Source of the DNA: Sphaerochaeta sp. UBA5849
GTDB taxonomy: Bacteria; Spirochaetota; Spirochaetia; Sphaerochaetales; Sphaerochaetaceae
NCBI GenBank assembly: GCA_002432715.1
Contig: DJGJ01000041.1
Coordinates: 1-9,489 of the forward strand
Direction of reading: 5' to 3'
DNA: 9,489 bases
The notes under the pieces were generated by a model, which saw only the letters and a program-made list of their open reading frames with translations, was not told the DNA's origin and made no database searches. Below are positions 1-6,548 of this stretch, piece by piece; the stretch's first letter is position 1, and each line of letters opens with the position of its first letter. The translations under genes were made by a program, and so were the position numbers.

Positions 1-51
1 CTTTCTTTGTCTGCTTCTTGAACAGGAAAAAAAGAGTTGCTATGCTTGGGT

Positions 52-603
52 ATGAAACTTGATGCAACCGAACACCGACTGAAGAACGGAATGGCAATAA
101 CAATCCGCAGCCTTGAAAGCGAGGATGCGTCGCTTGCAGTCGCCTACATGAGAACCATGTATGCCTCCTCGCCTTTTCTGGCGCGCGAGACTGAGGAATG
201 GAACATCACCATTGAAGAAGAGGCTGCCTGGCTGCAAAAGGCGGAGGCTGACGACAAACGCCTTTTGCTGGGGGCGTTCTCTGACGGTCAATTGGTTGGT
301 TTGTGTGATTTCTCTCCGGTTTCCACAATGAAGCGCATGGTTCATCGCTCGCAATGCGGCCTTTCGGTGGCACCGGATTTCCAACACAAGGGAATCGGGC
401 AGTTGCTTATATATACCCTGTTGGAGCGGGCAAAACAAGCCGGGTATGAGCAGATGGAACTGGAGGTTGTTTCTTCAAATTCGAAGGCCGTCAATTTGTA
501 CAACAAGTTCAAATTCACCAAATGTGGAACCATTGAAAGAGGCATGAAGTACAAGGACGGCGCCTATGCCGACCTTGACATCATGATGTGCAGGCTCACG
601 TAA
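52..603 (+). CDS. GNAT-family N-acetyltransferase
   Basis: Predicted cytoplasmic acetyl-CoA-dependent N-acyltransferase of the GNAT fold; the acceptor cannot be told from sequence. From the ATG at 52 the protein has 183 residues, the usual length of a single-domain GNAT. It opens with an 'LKNG..ITIR....DA' strand-helix (residues 10-26) seen in many RimI/YhhY-like members. Motif A is clear: LSVAPDF then QHKGIG (residues 104-116), the Q/R-x-x-G-x-G/A pyrophosphate loop that grips CoA. Motif B follows as NSKAVNLYNKFKF (143-155), with the Asn and Tyr typical of the C-terminal half. The start is uncertain: in-frame TTG codons lie at 37 and 46, and the purine-rich stretch 24-36 would suit TTG 46 at least as well as ATG 52. 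The gene ends 6 bases from the stop of the opposing ArsC/Spx-like gene. No signal peptide or membrane segment is seen. Confidence 0.85.
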   Translation: MKLDATEHRLKNGMAITIRSLESEDASLAVAYMRTMYASSPFLARETEEWNITIEEEAAWLQKAEADDKRLLLGAFSDGQLVGLCDFSPVSTMKRMVHRSQCGLSVAPDFQHKGIGQLLIYTLLERAKQAGYEQMELEVVSSNSKAVNLYNKFKFTKCGTIERGMKYKDGAYADLDIMMCRLT

Positions 604-609
604 GCTCGG

Positions 610-963
610 TCAGGTTGCAAAGAAAGCGTCCCACTCGGCTTGCCTGAATCCGACGAGCACTGTTGCATCACAGACGAGCAAAGGCCTTTTCACCAGCATG
701 CCGTCACTGCTGAGCAGGTCCAGGATTTGGTCGGTATCCAGGCCGGGAAGCTTGTCCTTGAGGCCGAGGCTCCGGTAGAGCTGTCCGCTGGTATTGAAAA
801 ATTTCTTGCTGTCGATGCCACTCTGCTCGATGATTCGCCCAAGCTCCTGTTTGCTTGGTCGGTCTGCTTTGATGTTCCGATAGGTGAAGGCGATATTCCT
901 GCTTTCCAGATAGGCAACTGCTCGCTTGCAGGTGGAACAATTGGGATAACAAAAGATGGTCAC
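610..963 (-). CDS. ArsC/Spx-family thioredoxin-fold protein
   Basis: Small cytoplasmic protein of the ArsC/Spx/YffB family (arsenate-reductase-like, glutaredoxin-type fold), 117 residues, the usual family length. It begins with strand-loop VTIFCYPNCSTCKRA, holding a C-S-T-C redox pair where Spx has CxxC and classical ArsC has a single Cys. Later family marks are the 'YRNI' strand, a GL.DKLPGL stretch and KRPLLV, with the Arg-Pro equivalent of the ArsC/Spx conserved RP. The GTG start at 963 is chosen because AAGGAG (976-971, minus strand) sits 7 bases upstream and the protein then starts exactly at the first strand; an ATG at 984 would add 7 unlikely residues and place the ribosome site inside the gene. 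Whether it reduces arsenate, binds RNA polymerase like Spx or does something else cannot be decided; no ars genes are nearby. It converges with the GNAT gene and diverges from tig. Confidence 0.85.
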   Translation of the reverse strand: MTIFCYPNCSTCKRAVAYLESRNIAFTYRNIKADRPSKQELGRIIEQSGIDSKKFFNTSGQLYRSLGLKDKLPGLDTDQILDLLSSDGMLVKRPLLVCDATVLVGFRQAEWDAFFAT

Positions 964-1010
964 ATCCGGTCTCCTTCCTGTCATGGTAACAGAAGAAAAG
1001 CCAGCCTGCA

Positions 1011-1030
1011 ATTGGACAAATTTGCCCAAT
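1011..1030. promoter_or_regulatory. Near-perfect 20-bp palindrome, candidate operator
   Basis: ATTGG-A-CAAATTTG-C-CCAAT reads the same on both strands except at the symmetric pair of positions 6 and 15. It lies 47 bases before the GTG start of the ArsC/Spx-like gene and just downstream of that gene's candidate promoter, so a dimeric regulator bound here could block its transcription. I do not recognise the motif as a named box. Confidence 0.4.
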
Positions 1031-1064
1031 CCCCTAGACCAAAGAGGAAAAAGTTGCTATATAC

Positions 1065-1094
1065 AATATGTTTCCGCTAAAAGGGTTTTCTCAA
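1065..1094 (-). promoter_or_regulatory. Candidate promoter for the ArsC/Spx-like gene
   Basis: On the minus strand TTGAGA (1094-1089) is followed after 18 bases by CATATT (1070-1065). The -35 matches the sigma-70 consensus at 5 of 6 bases and the -10 at 4 of 6. Transcription would start near 1058 and run through the 20-bp palindrome into the GTG-started gene. This is pattern matching only; the surrounding A/T-rich DNA offers other weak options. Confidence 0.3.
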
Positions 1095-1110
1095 TCCGCC
1101 CTCTCTAGGG

Positions 1111-1139
1111 TGGTCGAGCTTTTATGGTTGTAGTATACT
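1111..1139 (+). promoter_or_regulatory. Candidate promoter for tig
   Basis: A good -10 element TATACT at 1134-1139 has only a weak -35 (TGGTCG, 1111-1116) 17 bases upstream. If used, transcription would begin near 1146 and give tig a leader of about 84 bases. No CIRCE-type heat-shock inverted repeat is visible here. Confidence 0.3.
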
Positions 1140-1196
1140 CCTTGCTAGCTGGACTGAGGAAGGGAACACGAAAGGGCTTTGCCTGAGGATATACAG

Positions 1197-1219
1197 GGTC
1201 CGGATTCGGACCGAAAGGA
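1197..1219 (+). promoter_or_regulatory. Leader hairpin abutting the tig ribosome binding site
   Basis: GGTCCG (1197-1202) and CGGACC (1207-1212) pair perfectly around the loop GATT. The next bases, GAAAGGA (1213-1219), form the Shine-Dalgarno site, 10 bases before the ATG at 1230. The structure ends exactly where the ribosome site begins. It may insulate or modulate translation, or be incidental. Confidence 0.4.
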
Positions 1220-1229
1220 TGAACATAGG

Positions 1230-2579
1230 ATGATCGCTGATAAGAGTATCAAAGAATTGGAGAACTCCTCCGTCGCGCTGACGGTCACCGTGACCGCCTC
1301 CACCATCGAGAATGATTACAAGGCAGCACTGCAGAAGTACGCCTCTACCATCCAACTCAAGGGTTTCCGCAAGGGCAAGGTACCTGTTTCTGTGCTGGAA
1401 GGCAAATTAGGCAAGGCTATCCGCGAGGAAAGCACCTTCAACACCATCGAAGCCGCCCTCAAGGAGGCTCTGGAGAGTGTTGAGGACAAGTACAAACCAA
1501 TCTCCTTCAGCACTCCCGAATTGCTGGATGAAGAGTCCCTGCTCCCTTTCAAGGCTGATACCGATGTCACCTTCACCGTGAAATATGATGTGATGCCTGC
1601 GTTCGAGCTTCCCGCCTACAAGGGCTTGACGGTAACCTATCCGAAAGTACGGGTAACCGATGAGGCAGTGAATGCAGAGATCGACAAGCTGCGCGACCAG
1701 AATGCAATAACCATCGACAAGCAGGATGCCGCAGCCATGGGGGACATCGTCACCGTTGATTATGTCGAGCTCGACGAACAGAACAATGAGGTTCCCGGGA
1801 CCGAGCGCAAGGAATTTGTGTTCACCCTCGGCAGCTCCTCCAACTTCTATCAGTTCGACAGTGACTTGGTCGGCATGAAGGCCGGGGATGAGAAGACTTT
1901 CTCCAAGACCTACGCCGAGGACTCCACCGTGGAAGGCTATGCAGGCAAGACCATCACGCTCAAGGTGGCTGTATCGGCCGTTAGATACCGCGATGTTCCC
2001 GCTCTCGATGATGAGTTTGCCCAGGATGTGAAGGAAGAGTACAAGAGTGTTGCAGATTTAACCAAGGCGACCCGCGAGAAGCTTGAAAAAGCGCTCGAGG
2101 CGAAGCTTAAGCAGGTAAAACTCAATGCCTTGAGCGAGGAGCTTTTGAAGGGAACGACTGTTGCAATTCCCGCCAGTATGATCGATCTGGAGATCGACCA
2201 GAGCTGGAACCGCTATGTGAAGCAGACCGGTCTCAGCGAAGAGCAGATTTTGCAGATCCTCCAGTTCCAGCATAAAACCAAGGAAGATATCACCGCCCCT
2301 TGGAGAGAAGCTGCCGAGAAGGGCCTGCGCATCCAGCTGATCATGGACAAAATCAAGGATACCGAGAAGTTCGCAATAGACGAGGAGGAATTGAACAAGA
2401 CGCTGGAAGAACAACTGAAGGATATCACCGATCCCGCTCAGCGTGACTATTACAAGGCCATGATCGAGGACGATATGCGCTTCCAGAAGGTAGCTTCATT
2501 CCTAGAGGAGAACAACACCTTCGTCGAAGGCGAAGAGGTTGCCTATGAGACGTTCATGAGCCAGACCTACGGTGCGTAA
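1230..2579 (+). CDS. tig: Trigger factor, ribosome-associated chaperone and peptidyl-prolyl isomerase
   Basis: Trigger factor docks at the ribosomal exit tunnel and shields nascent chains. The protein has 449 residues, close to the usual 430-450. The N-terminal ribosome-binding domain carries the signature GFRKGKVP at residues 45-52. An FKBP-like PPIase domain runs from about MGDIVTVDY (residue 170) to LKVAVSAVRYRDVP (to about 257), followed by the canonical LDDEFAQD linker and the long helical C-terminal chaperone arms. The PPIase domain has lost much of the FKBP active-site pattern (the usual G..F..S stretch reads EVPGTERKEFVFTLGSSSNF), so isomerase activity may be weak. The ATG at 1230 is preferred over an in-frame TTG at 1179: it has GAAAGGA 10 bases upstream, matches the family's N-terminus, and the 17 extra residues would be translated from the leader hairpin. 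tig precedes clpP, the common bacterial order. Confidence 0.97.
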   Translation: MIADKSIKELENSSVALTVTVTASTIENDYKAALQKYASTIQLKGFRKGKVPVSVLEGKLGKAIREESTFNTIEAALKEALESVEDKYKPISFSTPELLDEESLLPFKADTDVTFTVKYDVMPAFELPAYKGLTVTYPKVRVTDEAVNAEIDKLRDQNAITIDKQDAAAMGDIVTVDYVELDEQNNEVPGTERKEFVFTLGSSSNFYQFDSDLVGMKAGDEKTFSKTYAEDSTVEGYAGKTITLKVAVSAVRYRDVPALDDEFAQDVKEEYKSVADLTKATREKLEKALEAKLKQVKLNALSEELLKGTTVAIPASMIDLEIDQSWNRYVKQTGLSEEQILQILQFQHKTKEDITAPWREAAEKGLRIQLIMDKIKDTEKFAIDEEELNKTLEEQLKDITDPAQRDYYKAMIEDDMRFQKVASFLEENNTFVEGEEVAYETFMSQTYGA

Positions 2580-2607
2580 GAGTGCATCAGACAGTGTTGT
2601 ACGTTGT

Positions 2608-2640
2608 GAAGAGGCGGGTCCACACAGGTTCCGCCTTTTC
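2608..2640 (+). terminator. Intrinsic terminator or attenuator between tig and clpP
   Basis: GGCGG (2613-2617) pairs with CCGCC (2631-2635). The stem is extended below by A-T and G-T pairs and inside by a CC/GG pair around the loop ACACA, and it is followed by TTTTC. This is a compact hairpin plus short U-run 30 bases before the clpP start. As no strong promoter is visible after it, partial read-through may set the clpP:tig ratio. Confidence 0.6.
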
Positions 2641-2669
2641 AATCCCAGCTTAGAAAGGGGGCTTTTGCC

Positions 2670-3278
2670 ATGAATATCCATCCTTTTAGGATGCAATCCA
2701 ACATACCGATGGTCGTCGAGCAGTCAGGAATCGGCGAACGAGCCTATGACATCTTCAGCCGTCTGCTCAAGGATCGCATTATTTTCCTTGATGGCGAGAT
2801 CCATGACGCCAATGCAGATCTTGTAGTAGCCCAGATGCTGTTTCTGGATTCCGAGGACGCAACCAAGGACATCAGCCTCTACATCAACAGTCCCGGCGGA
2901 TCGGTCACCGCCGGTCTTGCCATTTACGACACCATGCAGTATCTGCACAGCAATGTACAGACGATTTGCATGGGACAAGCTGCGAGCATGGCGGCCCTGC
3001 TGCTTGCCAGCGGCTCGGAAGGAAAGCGCTATATGCTTCCCTCCGCAAGAGTCATGATCCACCAGCCTTGGGGTGGTGTCGAGGGGCAATCCTCCGATAT
3101 CTCAATCCACGCCAAGGAGATCAGCCGATTGAAGAAACTTACCATCGATATCATCGCCCGTCATACACACAAGAGTTTTGAACAGGTTTCCAAGGATGTC
3201 GAACGGGATTTCTTCCTTTCAAGTGATGATGCTGTCACCTATGGTATTGTCGACAGCGTCATGAGAAGGAGTAACTGA
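2670..3278 (+). CDS. clpP: ATP-dependent Clp protease, proteolytic subunit
   Basis: Serine peptidase (family S14) that forms the double-heptamer degradation chamber and works with ClpX, encoded next. The 202-residue length is typical. The catalytic triad is intact: Ser106 in GQAASMAALLLASG, His131 in MIHQPWGG and Asp180 in ERDFFLS. The oxyanion-loop motif SPGGSV (74-79) is also present. The short N-terminus MNIHPFRMQSNIPMVVEQSG contains the usual propeptide/axial-loop region ending in P-x-V-x-E. The start has a strong AAAGGGGG site (2654-2661) 8 bases upstream. The stop overlaps the clpX start by one base (TGATG), a sign of translational coupling. The product acts in the cytoplasm on unfolded, tagged or regulatory proteins. 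Confidence 0.98.
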   Translation: MNIHPFRMQSNIPMVVEQSGIGERAYDIFSRLLKDRIIFLDGEIHDANADLVVAQMLFLDSEDATKDISLYINSPGGSVTAGLAIYDTMQYLHSNVQTICMGQAASMAALLLASGSEGKRYMLPSARVMIHQPWGGVEGQSSDISIHAKEISRLKKLTIDIIARHTHKSFEQVSKDVERDFFLSSDDAVTYGIVDSVMRRSN

Positions 3279-4507
3279 TGGCGCGAAACGCGAAAGTCTG
3301 TTCTTTCTGCGGCAAAGGCCAGGAAGAAGTAAAAAGACTCATCAATGGTCCCGGTGTGGCCATCTGCGATGAGTGCATCAAGGTGTGCAACGACATGCTC
3401 GCCGGCGATCCTACGTTCCAGGAAGATGCAGTCGGACTTCCCGACCGCATTCCTACCCCGAAGGAACTGAAGGAGTACATGGACGAGTATGTAATCGGTC
3501 AGGACGATGCCAAGCGTGTACTGGCTGTAGCGGTGTACAACCACTATAAACGTGTCAAATTCCAGAAACAGATTGCCGAACAGGGAGTTGAGCTGGATAA
3601 GTCCAACATCCTGATGGTGGGGCCCACCGGTACCGGAAAGACCTTGCTGGCCTCTACCTTGGCAAAAAAATTGCAGGTCCCCTTCGCCATCGCCGATGCC
3701 ACCACGCTCACCGAGGCTGGATATGTCGGCGAGGATGTTGAGAACATCCTGCTCAAGCTCATCCAGAACGCCAATGACAACATCAAGGCAGCCGAGCATG
3801 GAATCATCTTCATTGATGAGATCGACAAGATTGCCAAGAAGGGAGAGAACCCATCCATCACACGCGACGTCAGCGGTGAGGGTGTTCAGCAGGCCCTGCT
3901 GAAAATCATCGAGGGAACCGATGCATCCGTACCTCCCCAGGGAGGCAGAAAGCATCCAAACCAGGAGATGCTGAAGATCAATACACGCAACATTCTCTTC
4001 ATCTGCGGTGGGGCCTTCGTTGGTTTGGACAAGGTTATCGAGAAGCGCGTCTCCAGTCATGCCATGGGTTTTGGTGCAACCATTGTCAATACCCAGGAAA
4101 AGGACCTGCATGCTCTCTACAGCAAGATGATGCCGGATGACTTGATTAAGTTCGGTCTGATTCCCGAGTTCATCGGCAGGCTTCCCATCCATGTTGCGCT
4201 GGACAATCTCTCCAAGAAGGACTTGATGAGAATCATCGTGGAACCGAAGAACTCCATCCTTCGCCAGTATGAAGCAGCCTTCCGCCTTGACGGTATTGAA
4301 TTCATCTTCAAGAACGAGGCTGTCGAAGCAGTGGCTGAGAAGGCGTTCGAGCAAAAGACTGGTGCCCGAGGCTTGCGTTCCATTGTCGAGAACATCATGA
4401 TGGGCATCATGTACGATATCCCTTCCATCCACCAGGTGAAACAGGTGATCGTCGGACGGGAGTGCGTGCTTGAGGGCAAACAACCCGAGGTCATTCGTGG
4501 AGCGTGA
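3278..4507 (+). CDS. clpX: ATP-dependent Clp protease, ATPase subunit ClpX
   Basis: Hexameric AAA+ unfoldase that recognises substrates and threads them into ClpP. The 409 residues cover all domains. The N-terminal zinc-binding domain has Cys8, Cys11, Cys30 and Cys33. The AAA+ core has Walker A GPTGTGKT (115-122), pore loop GYVG (148-151), Walker B IIFIDEID (176-183), the RKH loop (224-226), an arginine finger region ending in GRLP (300-303) and sensor-2 GARGLR (362-367). The ClpP-docking loop reads MGF (263-265) instead of the E. coli IGF, a conservative change. AGAAGGAG (3264-3271) precedes the ATG by 6 bases and the gene overlaps the clpP stop by one base, so ClpX and ClpP are made together. 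All catalytic residues are present. Confidence 0.98.
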   Translation: MARNAKVCSFCGKGQEEVKRLINGPGVAICDECIKVCNDMLAGDPTFQEDAVGLPDRIPTPKELKEYMDEYVIGQDDAKRVLAVAVYNHYKRVKFQKQIAEQGVELDKSNILMVGPTGTGKTLLASTLAKKLQVPFAIADATTLTEAGYVGEDVENILLKLIQNANDNIKAAEHGIIFIDEIDKIAKKGENPSITRDVSGEGVQQALLKIIEGTDASVPPQGGRKHPNQEMLKINTRNILFICGGAFVGLDKVIEKRVSSHAMGFGATIVNTQEKDLHALYSKMMPDDLIKFGLIPEFIGRLPIHVALDNLSKKDLMRIIVEPKNSILRQYEAAFRLDGIEFIFKNEAVEAVAEKAFEQKTGARGLRSIVENIMMGIMYDIPSIHQVKQVIVGRECVLEGKQPEVIRGA

Positions 4508-4508
4508 A

Positions 4509-5495
4509 ATGTTCAGTTATCCCCCATTTGACGAACAGATTCTTGATCTGTTGAGAAGTCGGGACGAGTTCATCGTCCTGGGACATATAAGCCCTGATGG
4601 GGATTGCCTTTCCAGTCAGATGGCCGCAGGATCGCTCTTGCTCAAGATGGGCAAGACGGTCCACTTGGCCAACGCCGGTCCATTCGATCGTTCCGAAATT
4701 TCCCATTTGCGTGCAGATTTTCTCGCTCACATCGACAAGGATCTCTATGACCGCAATCCCATCGTTGTCGTCGTCGATTGTTCATCTCCTGAGAGGATTG
4801 GACACCTCGCCCAAGAAATTGAAGGGTTGACCACCATCGTCTTGGACCACCACAGCAGCGGGGAGCAGTTTGGAACCTTCCGCTACATCGTGCCCCGTTC
4901 GGTATCGACCACCCTTATCGTCATGCAGCTGTACAAGGCGCTTGACGTGGAAATCTCCCAAGAAATCGCCGAGCATCTGTTTTTCGGATTCGCAACGGAT
5001 TCGGGCTTCTTCCGCTTCATCAACGCGTATCGGGGAGAAACCTTGCGTCTGGCTGCCGAGCTTGTCGATCTCGGAGTCTCCCCAAACATCATGGCCGACC
5101 GGATGACCGGGGGAAAAAGCCTTGGATATGTGAAGTATCTGGGCAAGCTTATCGATCGCAGTGAGAGCCTGTACGACGGCAGGCTCATGCTTTCCTCCTC
5201 GTTCCTCAAGGACCGGGATACCTACATCACGACCGACAAACCCAGTGACTCGCTCTATGCGATGCTTCTTTCGGTCAAGGATGTCGAGGTCGTACTCTTC
5301 TTCAAGGAACTCGAAGGCGGCGCCACCGAAGTGGGATTTCGCTCCTCGCACCAAAGCAGCGTCGATGTCGGCGCTTTGGCCGAGCGGTTCGGTGGAGGCG
5401 GTCATAAGAAAGCTGCAGGAGCCACCATTGGTGAAGAGATCACCGTGGTACGGCAGAAGCTTGTCGATGCTGTAGGAGAACTGCTGGGCAACTGA
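4509..5495 (+). CDS. DHH/DHHA1 phosphoesterase, NrnA-like oligoribonuclease/pAp phosphatase
   Basis: Metal-dependent phosphoesterase of the RecJ-like DHH superfamily. By similarity to Bacillus NrnA it would finish RNA decay by cleaving nano-RNAs and may dephosphorylate pAp; c-di-AMP/pApA hydrolysis is another role in this family. The 328 residues fit stand-alone NrnA-type enzymes, with no added sensor or membrane domain. Metal-ligand motifs are intact: GHISPDGDC (residues 25-33, His26, Asp30, Asp32), VVVDCSS with Asp90, the DHH triad at 113-115, and Asp164 in FATDSGFFRF. The DHHA1 substrate-binding motif GGGGHKKAAG is at 295-304. The ATG at 4509 lies one base after the clpX stop with GTGGAG 6 bases upstream; an in-frame ATG at 4470 inside clpX is less likely. 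It probably shares a transcript with clpP-clpX. The exact substrate is not settled by sequence. Confidence 0.92.
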   Translation: MFSYPPFDEQILDLLRSRDEFIVLGHISPDGDCLSSQMAAGSLLLKMGKTVHLANAGPFDRSEISHLRADFLAHIDKDLYDRNPIVVVVDCSSPERIGHLAQEIEGLTTIVLDHHSSGEQFGTFRYIVPRSVSTTLIVMQLYKALDVEISQEIAEHLFFGFATDSGFFRFINAYRGETLRLAAELVDLGVSPNIMADRMTGGKSLGYVKYLGKLIDRSESLYDGRLMLSSSFLKDRDTYITTDKPSDSLYAMLLSVKDVEVVLFFKELEGGATEVGFRSSHQSSVDVGALAERFGGGGHKKAAGATIGEEITVVRQKLVDAVGELLGN

Positions 5496-5499
5496 CTTG

Positions 5500-5548
5500 G
5501 CATACACATTGCATACAGAGGTGATACATCACCATAGGAGTATGCAAT
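5500..5548 (+). promoter_or_regulatory. Nested inverted repeats over the ribosome site and start of the sigma-like gene
   Basis: A perfect 9-bp inverted repeat, ATTGCATAC (5508-5516) and GTATGCAAT (5540-5548), flanks a second one, GGTGAT (5520-5525) and ATCACC (5528-5533). In RNA the inner arms can form a 5-bp stem with loop UACA and the outer arms a 9-bp stem. The outer 3' arm includes the last base of the Shine-Dalgarno AGGAG (5536-5540) and two bases of the ATG at 5547. The heptamer GCATACA also occurs as a direct repeat at 5500-5506 and 5511-5517, spaced 11 bases. It could be a protein-binding operator, a translation-blocking hairpin, or both. It has no U-run, so it is not a normal terminator. 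Confidence 0.6.
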
Positions 5549-6548
5549 GTACATCTTACCTCTCTCTGAAAACGCTTCATTTCAGTTGACCAAATCGGTT
5601 GTATGCTATCAAAAGAGACATACAGATCAATCGCTTTATCGCACGCTGCATGAGCAAACCCAACAATTACTCTATGAACTCCCATTGTTTTTACACCTCA
5701 TCGATGAAGAAGATTGTTGTGAGTTTCTGTTCTTTTGTTACGATTCCATCCCGTATTACCTGAACACCTACCGGGAAGGAAGACTCTCCTATATTGGATA
5801 CTTGAGCCAGGTTGTGCGCAAGCGCAGCCGTTATTTCATCGCTCAAAAGCAGATTAAAAAACAAAAAGAGCGCTTGCTCGCTGAAAGTGATTTCTACCAT
5901 CAACAAACAACCTTCGAGCTGCCGGAAGAGACAGCCGAACAAGCAATGTACTGCAGGTTTTCCTCTGTTGTCGAACAGGACATTGCCACCCTCCCCTCCC
6001 TGTTCTCAGAGCTATTGGAACATCGAAGCCAACCGACGATCATGAGCGATCCCAAGCTGCTGGAATTGCAGAACATTCTTCGACATCAGGTGAATCGCAA
6101 GCGGTTTTTGATCATGCTCACCCTGTCCCCGCACCTGGCCGCCCACTATTTGCTCGAAGATCTGGCTTCTCTTTTGGAAGTGAGTCCTGCCCTGCTTATA
6201 AAATATTTGAATACAGCAAACAGTGTTCTTGCACAAAAACGAGCGTGCAAGCAAGAGTTTGAAACCATCAGCCACAGGCACTTCAGACGCTTGCTGGAGA
6301 TCGAGTCGGAACTCCTTCGGGAGGAGGATGAAACAAAACGCCTGAAACTCGAACGGCTGCGCATATGGAATCAGCGTGTGTATAAGGCCAAAGTCAAGCA
6401 AATCAGGACGATGGAACTCAATTTGAGCCATAGTGAATTGGGCAACCTGCTGGGAATCCCAAAGGGAACCATCGATAGTTCAGTGCACTACATGAAGCAT
6501 CTGCTTTTGAAGTGTATGGACGAACAAGGGGACAATGAGTATCTTTAG
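5547..6548 (+). CDS. Divergent sigma-70-like protein (putative)
   Basis: 333 residues, not a family I can name with certainty. The C-terminus (about 288-322), with HSELGNLLGIPKGTIDSSVH, has the pattern of a sigma-70 region 4 helix-turn-helix (a helix starting S..E/L, then LGIPxGTVxSRxH). The N-terminal third (about 25-100) has the helical spacing of region 2: a YRTLHEQTQQLLY helix, an acidic EEDCCEF segment, then aromatic/basic SYIGYLSQVVRKRSRYFI, which recalls the 'aWL..iarN...d..R' core. Between them is an extra helical stretch with a second possible HTH (LLEDLASLLEVSPALLIKYL, 202-221) and a charged coiled-coil-like segment (about 245-290). No membrane segment or signal peptide is seen. AGGAG lies 6 bases before the ATG and is tied up in an inverted repeat. 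By eye the gene is more A/T-rich than its neighbours. It overlaps rdgB by 14 bases. A non-sigma DNA-binding protein with a sigma-r4-like HTH is the main alternative. Confidence 0.6.
   Translation: MYILPLSENASFQLTKSVVCYQKRHTDQSLYRTLHEQTQQLLYELPLFLHLIDEEDCCEFLFFCYDSIPYYLNTYREGRLSYIGYLSQVVRKRSRYFIAQKQIKKQKERLLAESDFYHQQTTFELPEETAEQAMYCRFSSVVEQDIATLPSLFSELLEHRSQPTIMSDPKLLELQNILRHQVNRKRFLIMLTLSPHLAAHYLLEDLASLLEVSPALLIKYLNTANSVLAQKRACKQEFETISHRHFRRLLEIESELLREEDETKRLKLERLRIWNQRVYKAKVKQIRTMELNLSHSELGNLLGIPKGTIDSSVHYMKHLLLKCMDEQGDNEYL

Noticed and set aside
640..1080. 146-codon open frame on the plus strand
   Set aside because: It overlaps the ArsC/Spx-like gene and its promoter region and has no recognisable family pattern.
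1080..1230. Heat-shock CIRCE or similar element before tig
   Set aside because: No TTAGCACTC/GAGTGCTAA-type inverted repeat is present in this gap.
3239..4483. 414-codon open frame on the minus strand opposite clpX
   Set aside because: It is antisense to a complete ClpX with all motifs; its composition (rich in L, D, H) is what a mirrored coding frame gives, and no ribosome site supports it.
4782..5507. 241-codon open frame on the minus strand
   Set aside because: Antisense to the DHH/DHHA1 gene, which has every catalytic motif; no initiation signal.
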